Assembly: GCA_011330835.1 (NCBI GenBank) | Contig: DRPO01000411.1 | Span: 1-5,267 of the forward strand | Source: Gammaproteobacteria bacterium | Lineage (GTDB): Bacteria > Pseudomonadota > Gammaproteobacteria > UWMA-0217 | Length of the DNA stretch: 5,267 bases | Reading direction: 5' to 3' | Part shown: positions 1 through 5,267 of the stretch, piece after piece | How positions within the stretch are numbered: position 1 is the first letter of the stretch | Layout of the letters: each line of letters opens with the position of its first letter | The notes under the pieces: generated by a model | Seen by the model: the letters and a program-made list of their open reading frames with translations, nothing else | Told to the model about the DNA's origin: nothing | The model's database searches: none | Position numbers and translations under genes: made by a program

Positions 1-5
1 AAGCG

Positions 6-59
6 GGAATCCAGCGCCTCGTTCTGGATTCCGGGTCTTCGCTCCACTCAGCCCGGAAT
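6..59. repeat. REP-like intergenic inverted repeat with two competing hairpins
   Basis: Three arms are visible. GGAATCCAG (6-14) is the exact inverse of CTGGATTCC (24-32), with a 9-base loop. ATTCCGGG (28-35) is the exact inverse of CCCGGAAT (52-59), with a 16-base loop. The middle arm is shared, so only one hairpin can form at a time. From general knowledge, sequences of the form 'GTCATTCC...GGAATCCAG...CTGGATTCC' are widely dispersed between genes in many proteobacteria, and the GGAATGACG at the right end (55-63) fits that family. The element touches the window edge and may continue to the left. It could be a REP/MITE-like repeat or a transcript-end structure behind the minus-strand gene. 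Its copy number in the genome cannot be seen here. Confidence 0.7.
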
Positions 60-98
60 GACGGATAGGGGGCGTTGGGGTCGGTCCTGGAGCCCTCA

Positions 99-111
99 CC
101 CTCTCAGAGGG
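99..111. repeat. Small inverted repeat
   Basis: CCCTC (99-103) pairs perfectly with GAGGG (107-111) across a 3-base loop. An outer pair, GGTCC (83-87) and GGACC (110-114), could enclose it, but the outer arm overlaps the small stem and the next hairpin, so the two cannot form fully together. No T-run follows on either strand, so this is not called a terminator. It belongs to the hairpin-rich tail downstream of the OmpA-like gene. Confidence 0.45.
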
Positions 112-113
112 AC

Positions 114-133
114 CAGTCGGTACGCACCGACTG
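114..133. repeat. Perfect 8-bp hairpin downstream of the OmpA-like gene
   Basis: CAGTCGGT (114-121) and ACCGACTG (126-133) form a perfect 8-bp stem around the 4-base loop ACGC. It is the tightest hairpin in the non-coding tail and starts 68 bases past the stop codon of the minus-strand gene. It lacks a downstream T-run in either direction. It is therefore better read as an RNA 3'-end stabilising or REP-type structure, or a non-canonical terminator, than as a classical intrinsic terminator. Confidence 0.55.
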
Positions 134-167
134 AGCGCGACAATATATGAAACTATTAACATCTACC

Positions 168-180
168 CGCCCTTGGGGCG
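168..180 (-). terminator. Weak terminator-like hairpin after the OmpA-like gene
   Basis: CGCCC (168-172) and GGGCG (176-180) form a 5-bp GC stem with a 3-base loop, 21 bases beyond the stop codon at 201-203. On the minus strand it is followed by an AT-rich stretch (about 141-165) with scattered Ts but no true T-run. It is the best-placed candidate for ending the transcript, but a weak one. The stronger hairpin at 114-133 could contribute. Confidence 0.3.
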
Positions 181-200
181 AGGCGTGTTGTGTATGCCGG

Positions 201-3197
201 CTAACCGTCCTGCGCGATGAACTCGACGCGCCGGTTCTTGGCTCGACCTTCCTCGGTCGCATTGGAAGCGACAGGCTCTTCCTCTCCCTTGCCCGCATAG
301 CGCATGCGTTCGGGATCGACGCCCTTTCCAACCAGGTAACGCGCCACGGACTTGGCCCGACGCAGTGAAAGATCCTTGTTGTAGGCCGCGCTGCCTTGAT
401 TGTCTGTATGGCCCACGATGATCACCCGGACGCTGGGATAACGATTGAGGTCCTCGGCGACCCGGTTGAGAATGGTCTTGGCCTCGGAAGTCAGGCGATC
501 GGAGTTGGTATAGAAGTTCACACCCTCCAGCACGCCGGTAAAGTGATCAACCAGCGGACAACCGTCGCTGTCCACCTTGACGCCTTCCGCCGTGTTGGGA
601 CATTTGTCGTTGGGGTTCAGCACGCCGTCGCGATCGCGGTCGATGGCGCAGCCCGAGCCATCGACCTGAGTGCCGACAGGCGTATCGGGACATTTGTCCT
701 GCGGGTCCAGCACGCCATCGTTATCGCTATCCTTCGGCGGTTCGGGCGCGGGAGCGGGTGGCGGCGGCGGGGGCGGCTCCACAACCGGCGCCGGAGGTGG
801 TTTTGGCGCGCCGAATCGCTTGATGGCGCTCAACGAGAGCAACTGGGCGTCGGTATCGAAGAACTGGTATTCGCCGCGCAGCGATACGCCGCCCTTGAAC
901 TGTTTCTCCAATCCCAGCCCGGCGCTCACCTGGGCGTCCTTGACCTCTTCAAAGGGAATATTCGAACTGCTGGAATCGACATTGCTCGCGCCGATCTTGG
1001 CGAAGGCGGAAAACCCGCGCTTGTTGTGTGGAAAGTAAAGCAGGCCTTCCAATCCAAACGAGGTGTAGTCGATCTGGCCATTGGTTGGCCCGGACAGGTC
1101 GGCGACGCCGAGATCGGCGTAATAGCCTTCCACGGAGAAATGGTCGGTCAGGTCATAGCCCAGCAGCACCTTGAATCCCAGATCGGTATTGTCGTCCACA
1201 TGATATGACGTGCCGTTCTCGTCGGGATCGACCAGCGACTGCCCCGCGCCCAGACCGAAATAGACAGCGCCCTGCTGCGCCTGGGCGGGGCCGCCGATCA
1301 GCGCAACGCCGCCCACCGCCGCGGCGACCGCGGTCGCGACGCGACGCCTGCGCAGCCAACCGGCGAGGCCCAGCAAGCCCAGCATCGGGAAGCCCGCGGC
1401 GCCCACGCCGCCATGGAGATCGGTCTGGACCCGACCGCCGGTTTCCGGCGCGACCGCCGTCTCCCGAACGCGAGGATCGGTCTCGCCGGGATCGACCTGG
1501 CCGTTGTGATTGGCGTCCTCGATGCCGTCGATCTTGCCGTCGCCATCGGTATCCTTCTTCAGGGGATCGGTGGGCGTGGGTTTGCCGTTGATTTCGACAT
1601 CATCGTTGAGACCATCGCCATCGGTGTCCCTGAGCAAGGGGTCAGTGCCTGTTCCGCCCTGGCCGGCTTCCTGACCGTCGGTCAGATTATCCCCATCCGT
1701 GTCGGGATTCAGCGGGTTCGTGCCGATGCCGTCCCGCCCGGTTTCCTGACCATCGAGAAGACCATCGTCATCGGTATCCTCGTCGAGCGGATCGGCGCCG
1801 ATCGCTTTCTCGAACTCGTCGGACAGGCCATCGTTGTCGGAATCCTTGGTGGTCAGAACGCCAACGCCTTTCAGGTTGGCTGTCGCGGAATCCTCGTTGG
1901 CCTGAACCAGCAGGGTCGCGCTGAAGACGCCCGCCTCGGGCGGTTCGAAAGCCACCGTGACCTGGCATTTTTCGCCCGCCGCCAGCGTGTCGACGCAGGT
2001 CGAGTCGGTGATATCGAACAACGCCGGGTTGCTGCTGCTGACCGTCAACCCGGTCAATGGCTTGCCGCCACTGTTCTCGATATCGATCTGCTTCGTCACC
2101 GCGCCGGTCTCGGTCTGGACCTCGCCAAAATCGATGCCATCGGCGCCAACGCCCGCCATGGCGACCTCGCCGGGCGGTATGGCCGCGCCTTCTCCGGTCA
2201 ACGTCACGCTAATATCGCCATTGTTGGACGGGATGGTGATCGTTTCACTCTGCGCGCCTTCGACGCCTTCAGCCGGCGCGAACGCGACTTCGATGAGGCA
2301 GTTCTCGCCTCCCTCCAGAGTTACGCCATTACAGTTGTTGGAAATGACAGTGAAATTGGTGAGATCGGCGACAACATCGCCAACGGTGGTATCCAGATCG
2401 CCGACATTCGTCACGGTGATCACCTGGCTGGGCGAAGCCTCTCCGCCGGCCAGCGTACCGAAATCCAGCGTCGCGGGCGTCACTTCCAGCGCGCCGGGCT
2501 TGCCGATCGGGGCGCACTGTTTCAGGCTCAGCGCGGTGGTGGCGAGATCGTCGCCGGCGGTGTTATCGACATTGTGATCCACCAGCGCCAGTTCGATGTC
2601 GGCCGCCGTAGCGGTAAAGGTCGCCTCAAAGCGATTCCAGTTGTCAGGCGCGTCTTCCTCGGCGGCCAAATCGCCAAAAATGGCCGCGCCATCGACCTCG
2701 CCACTGATGATCGGCTTGGCCGGCAAGCCGGAGCCCACCTTGATCGCGTTGGAATAGTAGCCGGAGAAGACATAGGTCTCGCCCGGCGTCAGGCCGGTCA
2801 CATCCTGGATCCAGTAACGCATGGCGTCGGAACTGCCGTTGCCGTTGGAATACAACCAGGTGCTGGAAGGCTCGACGCCATTGGCGGGATCGCCGGGAAA
2901 CGGTTGCTGATCGACAATACCGAAGCCCTGAATGGCGCCTTCAATGGTCGCCACCCCGTTGTCGGAGGGAATCGCATTGGCCGCCTTGACCGGAATGCCG
3001 CTGCGCCATCCGTCCAGCCCCACAAAAGCACCATTGGCGATCAACTCCGCGCCGGTGGGCTCCTGTCCCGCCGGACAGCCCAACTCAGCCTGGGCGGTTC
3101 CCGCCAGCAAGGCCGCCGCCCCCAGAATACTCATGGACAATGCGCGGCGGACGCCACGATTGCGCTGCCTGAACATCAGGCCTTGTTTGTTTGTCAT
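201..3197 (-). CDS. Composite envelope protein: CTERM-sorted surface protein fused to an OmpA-type outer-membrane protein
   Basis: 998 residues from the ATG at 3197. GGAG lies 8 bases upstream of this ATG; a GTG three codons earlier (3206) would sit directly on the ribosome site. Domains, numbered from this ATG: signal peptide 1-37 (cut after TAQA); jelly-roll-like domain about 45-228 (opens ELIANGAF..GW); two choice-of-anchor D/ASH-like domains about 235-336 and 343-445, each with a Cys pair (C289/C300, C401/C411); five Asp-rich TSP3-type repeats 452-575; GlyGly-CTERM-like tail 595-619 ending LRRRR; a second signal-like hydrophobic segment 620-640 ending AQA; 8-stranded OmpA-type barrel about 641-796; Pro-rich linker 797-821; two TSP3 repeats 823-882; OmpA C-terminal peptidoglycan-binding domain about 889-995. 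In that last domain GHTD (D932), LSLRRAKSV (R947) and NRRVEF match the diaminopimelate-binding signature. The C-terminal half should anchor outer membrane to cell wall. The N-terminal half looks like a sorted, calcium-binding surface protein. The architecture suggests a fusion of two adjacent genes. The ligand or partner of the N-terminal half is unknown. Confidence 0.9.
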   Translation of the reverse strand: MTNKQGLMFRQRNRGVRRALSMSILGAAALLAGTAQAELGCPAGQEPTGAELIANGAFVGLDGWRSGIPVKAANAIPSDNGVATIEGAIQGFGIVDQQPFPGDPANGVEPSSTWLYSNGNGSSDAMRYWIQDVTGLTPGETYVFSGYYSNAIKVGSGLPAKPIISGEVDGAAIFGDLAAEEDAPDNWNRFEATFTATAADIELALVDHNVDNTAGDDLATTALSLKQCAPIGKPGALEVTPATLDFGTLAGGEASPSQVITVTNVGDLDTTVGDVVADLTNFTVISNNCNGVTLEGGENCLIEVAFAPAEGVEGAQSETITIPSNNGDISVTLTGEGAAIPPGEVAMAGVGADGIDFGEVQTETGAVTKQIDIENSGGKPLTGLTVSSSNPALFDITDSTCVDTLAAGEKCQVTVAFEPPEAGVFSATLLVQANEDSATANLKGVGVLTTKDSDNDGLSDEFEKAIGADPLDEDTDDDGLLDGQETGRDGIGTNPLNPDTDGDNLTDGQEAGQGGTGTDPLLRDTDGDGLNDDVEINGKPTPTDPLKKDTDGDGKIDGIEDANHNGQVDPGETDPRVRETAVAPETGGRVQTDLHGGVGAAGFPMLGLLGLAGWLRRRRVATAVAAAVGGVALIGGPAQAQQGAVYFGLGAGQSLVDPDENGTSYHVDDNTDLGFKVLLGYDLTDHFSVEGYYADLGVADLSGPTNGQIDYTSFGLEGLLYFPHNKRGFSAFAKIGASNVDSSSSNIPFEEVKDAQVSAGLGLEKQFKGGVSLRGEYQFFDTDAQLLSLSAIKRFGAPKPPPAPVVEPPPPPPPAPAPEPPKDSDNDGVLDPQDKCPDTPVGTQVDGSGCAIDRDRDGVLNPNDKCPNTAEGVKVDSDGCPLVDHFTGVLEGVNFYTNSDRLTSEAKTILNRVAEDLNRYPSVRVIIVGHTDNQGSAAYNKDLSLRRAKSVARYLVGKGVDPERMRYAGKGEEEPVASNATEEGRAKNRRVEFIAQDG
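552..731 (-). repeat. Two TSP3 calcium-binding repeats between barrel and OmpA domain
   Basis: These encode two consecutive 30-residue units, each opening D-x-D-x-DGV and containing DKCP...GC (DSDNDGVLDPQDKCP, then DRDRDGVLNPNDKCP). The paired Cys and regularly spaced Asp/Asn are typical of the thrombospondin type-3 spacer found in many OmpA/OprF-type proteins between barrel and peptidoglycan-binding domain. A Pro-rich linker (735-806) lies just before them. They differ from the upstream five-repeat array, which has no cysteines and a 25-residue period, so the two arrays probably arose separately. Confidence 0.8.
1278..1415 (-). other. Internal GlyGly-CTERM-like sorting tail joined to a second signal-peptide-like segment
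   Basis: Codons 1415-1341 encode an HGG-start tail with a hydrophobic stretch and the closing LLGLAGWLRRRR. This has the three parts of a GlyGly-CTERM/rhombosortase-type signal: glycine pair, membrane helix, Arg cluster. Such signals normally sit at the extreme C-terminus. Here codons 1340-1278 continue with a second hydrophobic segment (VATAVAAAVGGVALIGG) ending P-AQA before QQG, a good signal peptidase I site. The four arginines serve both as the tail of one signal and the charged start of the next. No stop, start or spacer separates them. An in-frame ATG at 1385 lies within the hydrophobic tail and has no ribosome site, so it is a poor internal start. Confidence 0.75.
1473..1844 (-). repeat. 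Array of five Asp-rich TSP3-type calcium-binding repeats
   Basis: Five units start with D-S/T-D-x-D-G/N at about 22-27 residue spacing; the three central units are exactly 25 residues. They end in the recurring T-(N/D)-PL pattern (for example DTDGDGLNDD...TDPLKK). On the plus strand this shows as a recurring ATCGCCATCGGT-like motif. The regularly spaced acidic side chains are the known calcium-binding signature of this repeat class. They probably form a stiff calcium-dependent stalk between the choice-of-anchor D domains and the membrane-sorting tail. Confidence 0.85.
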
Positions 3198-3205
3198 CGG
3201 TTCCA

Positions 3206-3211
3206 CTCCTC
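3206..3211 (-). promoter_or_regulatory. Ribosome binding site that decides the start of the OmpA-like gene
   Basis: GAGGAG on the minus strand lies 8 bases before the ATG at 3197. The longer frame opens with GTG at 3206, whose G is the last base of this Shine-Dalgarno motif, leaving no spacer. The ATG start also gives a better signal peptide, MTNKQG then a basic region (RQRNRGVRR) then the hydrophobic core. Confidence 0.75.
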
Positions 3212-3229
3212 AGTCGTTCAGATCACCGG

Positions 3230-3285
3230 GTAATCGGCTGGGCCGCGCCAAGCACTTGACCACGGCCAAAGCTAAGCTGGATTAC
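3230..3285 (-). promoter_or_regulatory. Possible structured 5' leader of the OmpA-like gene
   Basis: Two nested inverted repeats lie between the predicted promoter and the ribosome site. The outer pair is 3230-3235 with 3280-3285 (GTAATC/GATTAC, 6 bp). The inner pair is 3241-3245 with 3263-3267 (GGCCG/CGGCC, 5 bp). Together they could fold most of a roughly 90-base leader and leave the GAGGAG site free. Leaders of ompA genes in enteric bacteria are known to be structured and to control mRNA stability. Applying that here is inference, and stems this short can occur by chance. Confidence 0.35.
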
Positions 3286-3294
3286 TGACCCGTA

Positions 3295-3322
3295 AATATA
3301 ACACGTTGGAGGGGATATTCAA
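3295..3322 (-). promoter_or_regulatory. Predicted sigma-70 extended -10 promoter for the OmpA-like gene
   Basis: On the minus strand, TTGAAT (-35 like, 3317-3322) is followed after 16 bases by TATATT (-10, 3295-3300). The -10 is preceded by TG plus one base (3301-3303), an extended -10 motif. Directly upstream, 3323-3360 is strongly A/T-rich with A and T runs, resembling an UP element, in an otherwise GC-rich window. Transcription would start near 3288, giving a leader of about 90 bases. This suggests the OmpA-like gene has its own promoter and is not only read from the upstream TRAP gene. Confidence 0.6.
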
Positions 3323-3392
3323 TGTTTTTTAAAAGGTTTACATTTTAAGCTTTTGATTTTCTGGACTGACAGCAGGCTACCCTTGTTGGGTT

Positions 3393-4523
3393 CTATCCAC
3401 GCGCCATCAGATAAGCTTTTTCGGAAATCTCCTCCCAGCGCATGACCTTTTCACGGAACGCGCGATAGGACTCATAGATCTTTTTCGCCTGTTCGCTGCC
3501 GGCGGCGACTTCCGCCACGACTTCGTCGGACAGGGTTCTCAGGTTCTCGATAACATCGTCCGGCAACTTGCGCACATCGACCTTGTGCTCGTCCACCAGC
3601 TTGACCAGCGCGTCGTTGTTGCGGGCGATGTATTCGGCGAGCATGTCCTGGTTGGCGACGCGGGCGGCGTTGAGCACGATGCTTTGCAAATCCGAAGGCA
3701 GGGCGTCGAAGGCTTTCTGGTTGACGAAGCACTCCAGTGTGGTGCCGGGCTCGTGCCAACCGGGGTAGTAGTAGTATTTGGCCGCCTTGAACAGGCCAAA
3801 AGCGAGATCGTTGTAGGGGTTCACCCATTCGGTGGCGTCCAGCGCGCCGGACTGCATGGCGGTGAACAACTCGCCGCCAGGCAGATTGACCGGCGTGCCC
3901 CCCGCGCGTTTGAGCACTTCCCCGCCGAGACCGGGAATCCGCATCTTCAGACCCTTGAGATCGTCCAGCGAGTTGATTTCCTTGTTGAACCAGCCGGCCA
4001 TCTGGACGCCGGTATTGCCCGCCGCCATCGGCGCGAGGCCAAACGGCTTGTAGGCTTCGCGCCAGAGTTCCATGCCGCCGCCGTGGTACAGCCAGGCGTT
4101 CATTTCGTCCGCCGTCAACCCGAACGGGACGGTGGAAAAGAACTGTAGCGCCGGGTTTTTGCCTTTCCAGTAGTAGGCTGAGCCATGTCCAAGTTCCGCC
4201 GCGCCCTTGGAAACCACATCGAAGATTTCGAACGCCGGCGCCATTTCGCCCGCGCCGTAGACCTTGACGCGGATTCTGCCGCCAGACATGTCCTCGATCG
4301 TTTTGGCCAGAAAGTTGGCGCCCGTGCCCAGGCCGGGGAAATTCTTCGGCCAGGTGGTCACCATTTTCCACTCGATCGGCCTGGAGCTGGCCGGCGCGGC
4401 GGCGCTTTTCGCGGCATCGGTCGGTCCGCAATCCGCGGGCTTTTGCTGGCAACCGGCGGTGGCGACGGCGCCCAGCGCCAACGAACCGGCGCCGACTTTT
4501 GAAATAAACTCTCTTCTTTTCAT
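3393..4523 (-). CDS. TRAP transporter solute-binding protein, DctP family, TakP-like (2-oxoacid/lactate type)
   Basis: A 376-residue periplasmic receptor that would capture a small carboxylate and pass it to a TRAP (DctQM) permease. The N-terminus carries a Tat motif (RREFISK, residues 3-9), a short hydrophobic core and TAGC with Cys25, a possible though non-canonical lipobox. An Ala/Pro/Ser-rich linker to about residue 48 follows. The body matches the TakP subgroup closely: YHGGGMELW (146-154), GNTGVQMAGWF (169-179), GLKMRIPG (191-198), DATEWVNPYND (229-239) and YYYYPGWHEPG (250-260). By family alignment, Gln174, Arg195, Glu232 and Trp233 correspond to residues that contact the 2-oxoacid and its cation in TakP; all are present. 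AGGA lies 9 bases before the ATG. It follows gloB by 60 bases on the same strand and may be co-transcribed. No permease gene is visible, so it is an orphan receptor or its permease lies elsewhere. The ligand (pyruvate or other 2-oxoacid, or lactate) cannot be fixed from sequence alone. Confidence 0.93.
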   Translation of the reverse strand: MKRREFISKVGAGSLALGAVATAGCQQKPADCGPTDAAKSAAAPASSRPIEWKMVTTWPKNFPGLGTGANFLAKTIEDMSGGRIRVKVYGAGEMAPAFEIFDVVSKGAAELGHGSAYYWKGKNPALQFFSTVPFGLTADEMNAWLYHGGGMELWREAYKPFGLAPMAAGNTGVQMAGWFNKEINSLDDLKGLKMRIPGLGGEVLKRAGGTPVNLPGGELFTAMQSGALDATEWVNPYNDLAFGLFKAAKYYYYPGWHEPGTTLECFVNQKAFDALPSDLQSIVLNAARVANQDMLAEYIARNNDALVKLVDEHKVDVRKLPDDVIENLRTLSDEVVAEVAAGSEQAKKIYESYRAFREKVMRWEEISEKAYLMARG

Positions 4524-4583
4524 GCTGGTGTTTCCTGTATGGAAGTCAGAACCCGATAAGTTGTTGGAACGAGTATTTGGAGA

Positions 4584-5267
4584 TCAATCATACTCGCTGT
4601 CTTTCCAATGACGAATCTCGGCGAATATCTCGCGATAGGTTGAGACGCCGGGACGCCGACGACGGGCCGCGGCCTTGACGGCGTCCGTGTCGCAACGCAA
4701 AAACGGGTTGGTCGCCAGTTCCAGTTGCAATGTCGAGGGCACGGTGGGCTTGCCCGCCTCCGCCAGCGCCAGGGCTTGCCGGTCGCGCTCCGCGATCGCC
4801 GGGTTGTCCGGCTCGACCCATTTGGCGAAACCGAGATTATCCACGGTGTACTCGTGGGCGCAATACAGCAGGGTCTCCTCGGGGAGCCGGGCGATTCTCG
4901 CGATGGAATCCGCCAGCGACTCGATGTCGCCATCGAAAACCCGTCCGCAGCCGGCGGCGAAGACCGTATCCCCGCAGAACAGCGCGCCATGACCGAGGTA
5001 GGCGATATGGCCGGCGGTGTGGCCCGGCACATCCAGGACATCAAAGGCCAGCTCCGGCGCATCGAACGTCACCCTGTCCCCTTCGCCCAGCTTGTGGGTC
5101 ACGCCGGCGATGCGCTCCTTCGCCGGCCCATAGACCGGGATGCCGGGATAGCGCGACGCCAGCCGCTGAATCCCGCCGGTGTGGTCGCCATGGTGATGGG
5201 TAATGAGGATGCCGTTCAGCCCCAGGTCATGCGCATCAAGGTAACGTAGCACCGGTTCGGCGTCGCC
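4584..5267 (-). CDS. gloB: Hydroxyacylglutathione hydrolase (glyoxalase II), 5' end cut by window edge
   Basis: Glyoxalase II hydrolyses S-D-lactoylglutathione to D-lactate and glutathione, the second step of methylglyoxal detoxification in the cytoplasm. The metallo-beta-lactamase fold is clear. The binuclear metal motif THHHGDH lies at 5201-5181, followed by VPGHTAGH, FCGDTVF and CAHEYT, which supply the remaining metal ligands in order. GCGRVFDGD and the C-terminal TNPFLR segment fit the glutathione-binding HAGH C-terminal domain and separate it from generic hydrolases. The frame is open to the window edge with GDAEPVLRYLD, typical of an internal GloB segment after the usual VVDPG. The GTG at 5252 is therefore not the start. 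227 residues are visible and about 30 N-terminal residues are missing. The stop is TGA at 4584-4586. It lies 60 bases before the TRAP gene on the same strand. Confidence 0.95.
   Translation of the reverse strand, partial: GDAEPVLRYLDAHDLGLNGILITHHHGDHTGGIQRLASRYPGIPVYGPAKERIAGVTHKLGEGDRVTFDAPELAFDVLDVPGHTAGHIAYLGHGALFCGDTVFAAGCGRVFDGDIESLADSIARIARLPEETLLYCAHEYTVDNLGFAKWVEPDNPAIAERDRQALALAEAGKPTVPSTLQLELATNPFLRCDTDAVKAAARRRRPGVSTYREIFAEIRHWKDSEYD

Noticed and set aside
396..1208. 270-residue plus-strand open frame
   Set aside because: Antisense shadow of the OmpA barrel and C-terminal domain, whose protein motifs are unmistakable on the minus strand.
1383..1385. Internal ATG as a separate start for the OmpA half
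   Set aside because: No ribosome site upstream, and the resulting N-terminus would have a hydrophobic stretch before the Arg cluster, unlike a normal signal peptide.
1473..1844. Regular DNA periodicity suggestive of a CRISPR-like array
   Set aside because: The period follows the codon pattern of in-frame TSP3 repeats, with diverged units and no constant repeat or unique spacers.
3198..3206. GTG start for the OmpA-like gene at 3206
   Set aside because: The GTG overlaps the Shine-Dalgarno motif itself. The ATG at 3197 has correct 8-base spacing and adds no implausible residues.
1413..3233. 606-residue open frame on the plus strand
   Set aside because: It lies wholly antisense to the domain-rich minus-strand gene. 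Its translation is low-complexity (I/V/G/R/D-rich) with no recognisable domain, as expected from GC-rich codon bias. The start has no supporting context.
3379..3391. ACCC/GGGT hairpin just after the TRAP gene as a terminator
   Set aside because: Only 4 bp with no T-run on the minus strand; no convincing terminator is seen between the TRAP and OmpA-like genes.
3472..4452. 326-residue minus-strand frame overlapping the TRAP gene
   Set aside because: Arg/Gly/Gln-rich shifted-frame translation with no domain; the overlapping TRAP frame is clearly the real gene.
4725..5249. 174-residue plus-strand frame opposite gloB
   Set aside because: Antisense to all the glyoxalase II metal motifs; no domain of its own.
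5250..5252. GTG at 5252 as the start of gloB
   Set aside because: The frame remains open to the window edge with conserved GloB residues (GDAEP), and the protein would lack the first strands of its fold.

Overview
The window is 5,267 bases of GC-rich proteobacterial DNA. All three genes lie on the minus strand, so transcription runs from high to low coordinates. The proteins point to a Gram-negative organism, most likely a gammaproteobacterium: a glutathione-dependent glyoxalase II, a Tat-exported TRAP solute-binding protein, an OmpA-type outer-membrane protein and a GlyGly-CTERM-like sorting motif. This placement is inference; no rRNA or other marker is present.

Layout in transcription order. 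(1) 5267-4584: gloB, hydroxyacylglutathione hydrolase. Its first roughly 30 residues lie beyond the window edge. (2) 4523-3393: a DctP-family TRAP solute-binding protein close to the TakP (2-oxoacid/lactate) type, with a Tat signal and a possible lipobox cysteine. It starts 60 bases after gloB, and no TRAP membrane subunits are visible. (3) 3392-3198: an AT-rich intergenic region with a good sigma-70-type extended -10 promoter and a possibly structured leader. (4) 3197-201: a 998-residue composite protein. (5) 200-1: a non-coding tail with several inverted repeats, including a REP-like element of the 'GGAATCCAG / CTGGATTCC' kind.

The most unusual item is the 998-residue protein. Its N-terminal 619 residues look like a complete sorted surface protein: signal peptide, jelly-roll-like domain, two choice-of-anchor D/ASH-like domains, five calcium-binding TSP3-type repeats, and a GlyGly-CTERM-like tail ending in LRRRR. 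The frame does not stop there. It runs directly into a hydrophobic segment ending in AQA, which resembles a second signal peptide. A complete OmpA-type protein follows: beta-barrel, Pro-rich linker, two TSP3 repeats and a peptidoglycan-binding domain. Either two neighbouring genes have fused through a shared arginine cluster, or the product is a precursor cut into two mature envelope proteins.

GloB and the TRAP protein may be linked metabolically. GloB releases D-lactate, and the TakP family binds 2-oxoacids or lactate. Promoters, terminators and hairpins were judged by eye only.
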